From: Acidimicrobiia bacterium | GTDB lineage: Bacteria; Actinomycetota; Acidimicrobiia; Acidimicrobiales; Acidimicrobilacustridaceae | Assembly: GCA_018882825.1 (NCBI GenBank) | Contig: VERC01000070.1 | Location: 1-9,907, forward strand | DNA length: 9,907 nucleotides | Direction of reading: 5' to 3' | Shown: positions 7,037 through 9,907 of the stretch, piece after piece | Layout: the number at the start of each line of letters is the position of its first letter | How positions within the stretch are numbered: position 1 is the first letter of the stretch | Notes under the pieces: model-generated | Databases searched by the model: none | Told to the model about the DNA's origin: nothing | What the model saw: the letters and a program-made list of their open reading frames with translations, nothing else | Program-made: the position numbers and the translations under genes

Positions 7037-8370
7037 CCGGCACCATCCCGAAGATCGTCACCTCACGATGGGACACCCCCGACTCGTGGACACTCCCCGT
7101 GTACGAGGCCACGGGCGGGTACCGGTCCCTGCGCAAGGCGCTGACCATGGGCCCACAGGCCGTCGCCGACGAGGTGCGCGAGGCCAGTGTCCTCGGACGC
7201 GGCGGCGCCGGGTTCCCGGCCGGGGTGAAGTGGACCCTGGCCCCGGCCGACGTGTGGCCCCGCTATCTGGTGGTCAACGGTGACGAATCCGAACCCGGCA
7301 CCTACAAGGACCGCATCCTCCTCGAGCGCGACCCGCACCAGTTGATCGAGGGCGTGCTGCTGGCCTCCTACGCCATCGGCGTCGGCCAGGCATTCATCTA
7401 CATCCGCGGTGAGATGGCGCTGGCCCAGGAGCGCATGGCCGCCGCCCTCAACGAGGCCTACGCCGCGGGCTACGTGGGTCAGCGGATCTGCGGTTCCGAC
7501 TTCTCCCTCGACATCGTCATGAGTTGGGGTGCCGGTGCCTACATCGTGGGGGAGGAGACGGCGCTCATCGAGTCGCTGGAGGGCAACCGCGGGATGCCGC
7601 GGCTCAAGCCCCCGTTCTTCCCCGCGGCCAAGGGGCTGTACATGCAGCCCACGATCGTCAACAACGTGGAGACGTTGTCCAACCTGCCGTGGCTCATCGA
7701 GAACGGTGCCGCGGCCTACTCGGCACTGGGGGCAGAGACGTCCCGGGGCACGCGGCTGTTCACCGTGTCGGGCCACGTCCGCAACCCGGGCGTGTTCGAA
7801 GTCGAGTTCGGCACCACCACCTTCCGTCAGTTGATCGAGGACCACGCCGGCGGTCTGCGCGAGGGCCGTTCGCTCAAGGCGTTCATCCCCGGCGGCGCCT
7901 CGGCACCGTGGTTCTTCGAGGAGCATCTCGATCTGCCGCTCGAGAAGGTGACGGTCGATCGGGCCGGTTCCATGCTCGGATCGGGTGCCGTCGTGGTCAT
8001 GGACGACACCACCGACGTGGTGGCCGCCTGCCTGCGACTCGTGCGTTTCTTCGCCCGCGAGTCCTGCGGGAAGTGCACGCCGTGCCGCGAGGGAACCGAC
8101 TGGCTGGAGAAGATCCTCCGCCGGATCGACGACGGTCACGGCCGACCCACCGATCTCGAACTGCTCATGGACGTCAGTGACAACATCTCGCCCGGGCTGG
8201 TGTGGCCTCCCAAGCAGACGACGATCTGTCCTCTCGGACCGTCGGCCACCGCGCCGATCGCCTCGGCCATGACGCGATTCCGGTCCGAGTTCGAGGAGCG
8301 GATCGCCGCCGCCGAGCGGAACCGCCACGCGGTGCCCGTCGAGTTGACGAAGGCGACGAGCCATGCCTGA
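7033..8370 (+). CDS. nuoF: NADH-quinone oxidoreductase subunit F (FMN/NADH-binding, N3 cluster)
   Basis: NuoF oxidises NADH through FMN and passes electrons to cluster N3. The 445-residue product has the glycine-rich GRGGAGFPAG (55-64), the NADH/FMN segment NGDESEPGTYKDR and GAGAYIVGEETALIESLEG. The N3 ligands are C345, C348 and C351 (CGKCTPC) with C399 further on. Two places depart from the common family sequence. LKPPFFPA has an extra Phe where most homologues read LKPPFPA. The fourth N3 ligand sits in TICPLGPSATAPI rather than the usual TICALGDAAA-type segment. All ligands remain, so activity is expected. The start has GGGAG at 7021-7025, seven bases upstream, and overlaps nuoE by four bases. 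The stop overlaps nuoG by eight bases. Confidence 0.97.
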   Translation: MTGTIPKIVTSRWDTPDSWTLPVYEATGGYRSLRKALTMGPQAVADEVREASVLGRGGAGFPAGVKWTLAPADVWPRYLVVNGDESEPGTYKDRILLERDPHQLIEGVLLASYAIGVGQAFIYIRGEMALAQERMAAALNEAYAAGYVGQRICGSDFSLDIVMSWGAGAYIVGEETALIESLEGNRGMPRLKPPFFPAAKGLYMQPTIVNNVETLSNLPWLIENGAAAYSALGAETSRGTRLFTVSGHVRNPGVFEVEFGTTTFRQLIEDHAGGLREGRSLKAFIPGGASAPWFFEEHLDLPLEKVTVDRAGSMLGSGAVVVMDDTTDVVAACLRLVRFFARESCGKCTPCREGTDWLEKILRRIDDGHGRPTDLELLMDVSDNISPGLVWPPKQTTICPLGPSATAPIASAMTRFRSEFEERIAAAERNRHAVPVELTKATSHA

Positions 8371-9907
8371 TCCCGAAGTGGTCGTCGACGGCGTGCCCGT
8401 GGAGATCGACGGTGTCGAGGTGATGGCCCGCCGGGGCGAACTCCTCATCGACGCCGCCGAGCGCTCCGGCACCTACATCCCGCGGTTCTGCTATCACGAG
8501 CGCATGCGACCGGTGGGCATGTGTCGCATGTGTCTCGTCGAGGTCGACACCGGTCGCGGCCCGGCCCTGCAGCCCAGTTGCATGATCGAGTGCACGCCGG
8601 GCATGAAGGTCGACACCGAGTCCGAACTCACCAAGAAGGCGCAGGACGGCGTCCTCGAGTTCCTCCTCGCCAATCACCCCCTCGACTGCCCGGTGTGCGA
8701 CAAGGGTGGCGAGTGCCCACTCCAGGACCAGACGATGGCCTATGGACCGGGCGAGTCGCGGTTCGTCGAGGAGAAGCGGCACAAGGAGAAGCCGATCCCG
8801 GTCTCCGATCTCGTCCTGCTCGATCGCGAACGGTGCATCCTGTGCGATCGGTGCACGCGTTTCGCCAAGGAGGTGGCCGGCGACCCGCTGATCCACTTCG
8901 TGCAGCGCGGCAACGACACCGAGATCAACACGTTCCCCGAGCAGCCCTTCGCCTCGTACTTCAGTGGCAACGTCGTGCAGATCTGTCCGGTGGGGGCGCT
9001 CACGGCGTCGACCTACCGGTTCAAGGCCCGACCCTGGGACCTCGAGACCACCGAGTCGACCTGCCAGGGGTGCTCGGTCGGTTGTCGGATCTCCATCGAC
9101 TCGTCACGCGATCAGGTGCAGCGATTCAACGGTGTCGACATCGATCCGGTGAACTGGGGCTGGTTGTGCGACAAGGGCCGCTTCGGCAGTGGCGCACTGC
9201 TCTCCGACGACCGCCTCACCGAACCTCTGGTGCGCGTCGGTACCGAACTGCGATCGGCCCGTTGGTCCGATGCCCTCGGACGAGCCGCCGACGCACTGCG
9301 CGCCGCAGCCCCTGCGTCGATCGGTGTGATCGGTGGCGCCCGCCTCACCAACGAGGACGCCTACGCATGGGCGAAGTTGTTCAAGGGTGTGCTGCGCACC
9401 GACAACGTCGACGCGCAACTGGGTGACGGTCTGCCCGCCGAGGTCGTGCTGGGTCTGCCCCGGGCCACCATCGATGAGGTCTGCGCGCCGGGTGGGACGG
9501 TGTTGCTGCTCGGACCCGATGCCAAGGAGGAACTGCCCGTCCTGTTCCTGCGCCTGCGTCATGCGGCCGAGAACGATCGGGTCTCGTTGATCGAGGTGGC
9601 GCCCCGCACCACCGGGCTCACTTCGTTGTGTCGGGCGTCGGTGCAGCCCCGTCCGGGCGAGATCGTCGATGTCGTGCGCGCCATCTGCGGTGACGCCGTC
9701 ATCGACCGCGAGATCGGTGGGGTCGAGGCCACCCGTCTCGAGGCGGCCCGCGCCCTGCTGGCTTCGGCCCGCGGCCCGATCACCGTCGTGGTGGGTCGCG
9801 CCTCGGTGGCCGAATCGGCCGCCCTGCAGTCGGCGGCGGCCTCGGCCGTGCTGGCGGCTCGACCCGATGCCCGGTTCCTGCCGGCGCTGCGTCGGGCCAA
9901 CGTGCAC
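8363..9907 (+). CDS. nuoG: NADH-quinone oxidoreductase subunit G, 3'-truncated by the window
   Basis: NuoG is the large iron-sulfur subunit that relays electrons from NuoF towards NuoB. The frame stays open to the window end (515 residues visible; actinobacterial NuoG is usually near 800). Ligands are seen for four clusters: N1b at C43, C54, C57 and C73; N5 at H105, C109, C112 and C118; N4 at C158, C161, C164 and C208; and the optional N7 at C234, C237, C241 and C269 (C-x2-C-x3-C-x27-C), found only in some bacteria. From about residue 275 the sequence is the molybdopterin-oxidoreductase-like domain, which binds no molybdenum in complex I. The last visible residues (LPALRRANVH) match what I recall of actinobacterial NuoG. 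The ATG at 8363 has GAAGG at 8349-8353, nine bases upstream, and overlaps the end of nuoF. Confidence 0.96.
   Translation, partial: MPDPEVVVDGVPVEIDGVEVMARRGELLIDAAERSGTYIPRFCYHERMRPVGMCRMCLVEVDTGRGPALQPSCMIECTPGMKVDTESELTKKAQDGVLEFLLANHPLDCPVCDKGGECPLQDQTMAYGPGESRFVEEKRHKEKPIPVSDLVLLDRERCILCDRCTRFAKEVAGDPLIHFVQRGNDTEINTFPEQPFASYFSGNVVQICPVGALTASTYRFKARPWDLETTESTCQGCSVGCRISIDSSRDQVQRFNGVDIDPVNWGWLCDKGRFGSGALLSDDRLTEPLVRVGTELRSARWSDALGRAADALRAAAPASIGVIGGARLTNEDAYAWAKLFKGVLRTDNVDAQLGDGLPAEVVLGLPRATIDEVCAPGGTVLLLGPDAKEELPVLFLRLRHAAENDRVSLIEVAPRTTGLTSLCRASVQPRPGEIVDVVRAICGDAVIDREIGGVEATRLEAARALLASARGPITVVVGRASVAESAALQSAAASAVLAARPDARFLPALRRANVH

Noticed and set aside
1..9907. Mobile elements, CRISPR arrays, tRNA or rRNA genes, defence genes
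   Set aside because: None seen. The window is filled by respiratory genes and has no non-coding stretch longer than 22 bases.

Overview
The window is one tightly packed, high-GC, plus-strand stretch of aerobic respiratory genes with no room for anything else: the largest gap between confident genes is 22 bases and most neighbours overlap. The gene content, the GTG starts, the alanine/valine-rich proteins and the actinobacterial look of NuoG suggest an actinobacterium. The unusual bc-complex architecture and gene order make me lean towards the class Acidimicrobiia. That placement is inference; there is no rRNA or marker phylogeny here.

Region 1 (1-2573) encodes a quinol:cytochrome c reductase (complex III) of the bc type. 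It runs from the C-terminal part of cytochrome b (cut by the window start), through a Rieske iron-sulfur protein with an internal twin-arginine motif, to a membrane-anchored dihaem cytochrome c. The order b-Rieske-c differs from the familiar actinobacterial C-A-B order. The cytochrome c is anchored by two N-terminal helices rather than a C-terminal one. The Qo-site motif of cytochrome b reads APWY in place of PEWY.

Region 2 (2573-3511) is a gene I do not recognise, for a three-helix membrane protein with a domain of about 200 residues predicted outside the cytoplasm. It sits exactly between complex III and complex I and is the main unknown of the window.

Region 3 (3515-9907) is the start of a proton-pumping NADH:quinone oxidoreductase operon in canonical order: nuoA, nuoB, nuoC, nuoD, nuoE, nuoF and nuoG, the last cut by the window end. 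All expected iron-sulfur ligands (N1a, N1b, N2, N3, N4, N5 and the optional N7) and the two key quinone-site residues of NuoD are visible.

Together the genes describe an electron path from NADH (NuoEFG) through NuoBCD and the membrane quinone pool to the bc complex and its dihaem cytochrome c, probably co-transcribed. No promoter or terminator is visible inside the window, so transcription presumably starts upstream and ends downstream of it. This is mostly core metabolism; the notable points are the complex III architecture, the unknown gene at the complex III/complex I boundary, a tiny ORF bridging two genes and some sequence departures in NuoF.
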